64,000 bases of DNA from Pseudoroseomonas cervicalis (GTDB taxonomy: Bacteria > Pseudomonadota > Alphaproteobacteria > Acetobacterales > Acetobacteraceae): contig NZ_JAUTAJ010000004.1 of NCBI RefSeq assembly GCF_030818485.1, positions 3,387,501 to 3,451,500 of the forward strand, in the 5' to 3' direction. The position numbers and the translations under genes were made by a program. Shown one piece after another: positions 63,458 to 64,000 of this stretch (the stretch's first letter is position 1; each line of letters starts with the position of its first letter). The notes beneath the pieces were generated by a model that had not been told where the DNA came from, did no database searches, and was given only the letters and a program-made list of their open reading frames with translations.

Positions 63458-64000
63458 ATGGCCCGAGGAATGACCGCGGCAGCCCGCGCAGCGTCGCAGG
63501 GCGAGGTCGTGTCCCGATGTGTGGCGGCCTACCTGGATTTCCCCAGCGCGCCGGTTCGGGTGAATGGCAGCCCCGCCACCATCTTCATCGGCGGGCATGA
63601 GTACCTCGGCGTCGGGGCGCTCGGCTCCATCTCCATGGCGGAGGAGGGGGTTGAGCTGCAGGCCTACGGCATGACCTTGCAGCTCTCCGCGATTCCGCGT
63701 GACGCGGCCATTGCCAGCCTCGCGGAGGCCTATCAGGGACGGGAGGCGATTGTCTGGGAGGTGCTTTTCGATGCCGCCTGGAAGGTGATTGCGGACCCCA
63801 TCACGATCTTCCGGGGCCGTATGGACCAGATGAACTTGGCCCTGGGTTCTACGGGTAAGGTCGAGGTGAAGCTGGAAAGCCGGCTGCGTGACTGGGAGCG
63901 GCCGCGCCTGCGCCGCTACACCAGCGAGGATCAGCGCCGGGAGCACCCCGCCGATCTGGGTTTCGAGTTCGTCTCGAAGACTACCGAGAAAGAGCTGATC
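63458..64000 (+). CDS. Tail/baseplate protein, cut by window end
   Basis: 181 codons visible, no stop. GGAG lies 7 bp before ATG 63458. MARGMTAAARAASQGEVVSRCVAAY, then VNGSPATIFIGGHEYLGVG, LQLSAIPRDAAIASLAEAYQGRE and KVEVKLESRLRDWERPRLRRYT. The VELQAYGMTLQLS...FRGRMDQ arrangement resembles DUF2163-like tail proteins of alphaproteobacterial phages. Confidence 0.7.
   Translation, partial: MARGMTAAARAASQGEVVSRCVAAYLDFPSAPVRVNGSPATIFIGGHEYLGVGALGSISMAEEGVELQAYGMTLQLSAIPRDAAIASLAEAYQGREAIVWEVLFDAAWKVIADPITIFRGRMDQMNLALGSTGKVEVKLESRLRDWERPRLRRYTSEDQRREHPADLGFEFVSKTTEKELI

Larger units (their letters stand above)
30151..64000. mobile_element. Lambda/HK97-like siphovirus prophage, right end outside window
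   Basis: Runs from the tRNA-Arg attachment site to the window edge, at least 33.8 kb. Gene order is integrase, leftward small-gene operon, repressor and Cro-like switch, replication genes, HNH, terminases, portal, protease, capsid, connectors, tail tube, chaperones, tape measure and distal tail genes. Lysis genes, tail tip genes and attR are not in view. No obvious stop or frameshift breaks a core gene, so the phage looks intact as far as seen. Confidence 0.95.

Overview
The window is very GC-rich and reads as an alphaproteobacterial chromosome, most likely Acetobacteraceae (Roseomonas-like). That placement is inferred from codon bias, the gene set and the style of the intergenic repeats, not from a database match. 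It has two parts: ordinary chromosome from 1 to about 30.15 kb, and the left and central part of a lambda/HK97-type siphovirus prophage from about 30.15 kb to the right edge. The right end of the prophage is outside the window.

Chromosome: the window opens inside a 23S rRNA gene, followed by 5S rRNA (inside a 30-bp outer stem) and initiator tRNA-fMet. Next come two overlapping Gfo/Idh/MocA oxidoreductases, a divergent PEP carboxylase homologue, an SPFH/NfeD membrane pair, leftward xanthine dehydrogenase genes (xdhA-xdhB), hemN, a large protein I do not recognise, a DUF2272 lipoprotein, an old-yellow-enzyme oxidoreductase and arfB. These are followed by a leftward polysaccharide-type ABC exporter, a glycine-zipper lipoprotein, a lytic transglycosylase whose SPOR domain lies in another frame, folC, accD, a DUF486 membrane protein, an orphan zinc-binding ABC substrate protein under a probable Zur site, a zinc-ribbon protein, prolyl aminopeptidase and tRNA-Arg(CCU). 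Intergenic gaps hold at least two families of dispersed palindromic repeats.

Prophage: a tyrosine integrase abuts the 3' end of tRNA-Arg(CCU), the probable attachment site. A leftward operon of about a dozen small, mostly overlapping genes (38.0 to 31.3 kb) ends in an excisionase-like gene and the integrase. The switch region (38.0-40.4 kb) carries an S24 repressor with two DNA-binding domains, a Cro-like gene, and two almost identical promoter-operator units: ATCCCC-N5-GGGGAT running into a GATATT -10 box. One drives the leftward operon, the other the Cro-like gene. Between the repressor and a small rightward gene lies a striking 10-bp tandem repeat. The rightward early region encodes a DUF1376 replication protein with a candidate origin inside it and a T7-gp4-like primase-helicase. 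It ends at an intrinsic terminator. The late region follows the HK97 order: HNH nuclease, small and large terminase, portal, protease, major capsid, two proteins with signal peptides, connectors, tail tube, G/GT tail chaperones with a programmed -1 frameshift, tape measure with a lysozyme-like domain, distal tail, a lipoprotein gene on the opposite strand, and the start of another tail gene.

The most unusual item is the portal protein. Its last ~120 residues resemble the barnase/EndoU/colicin/RelE-like (PBECR) nuclease fold, which would place a toxin-like domain on the DNA-entry vertex of the virion.
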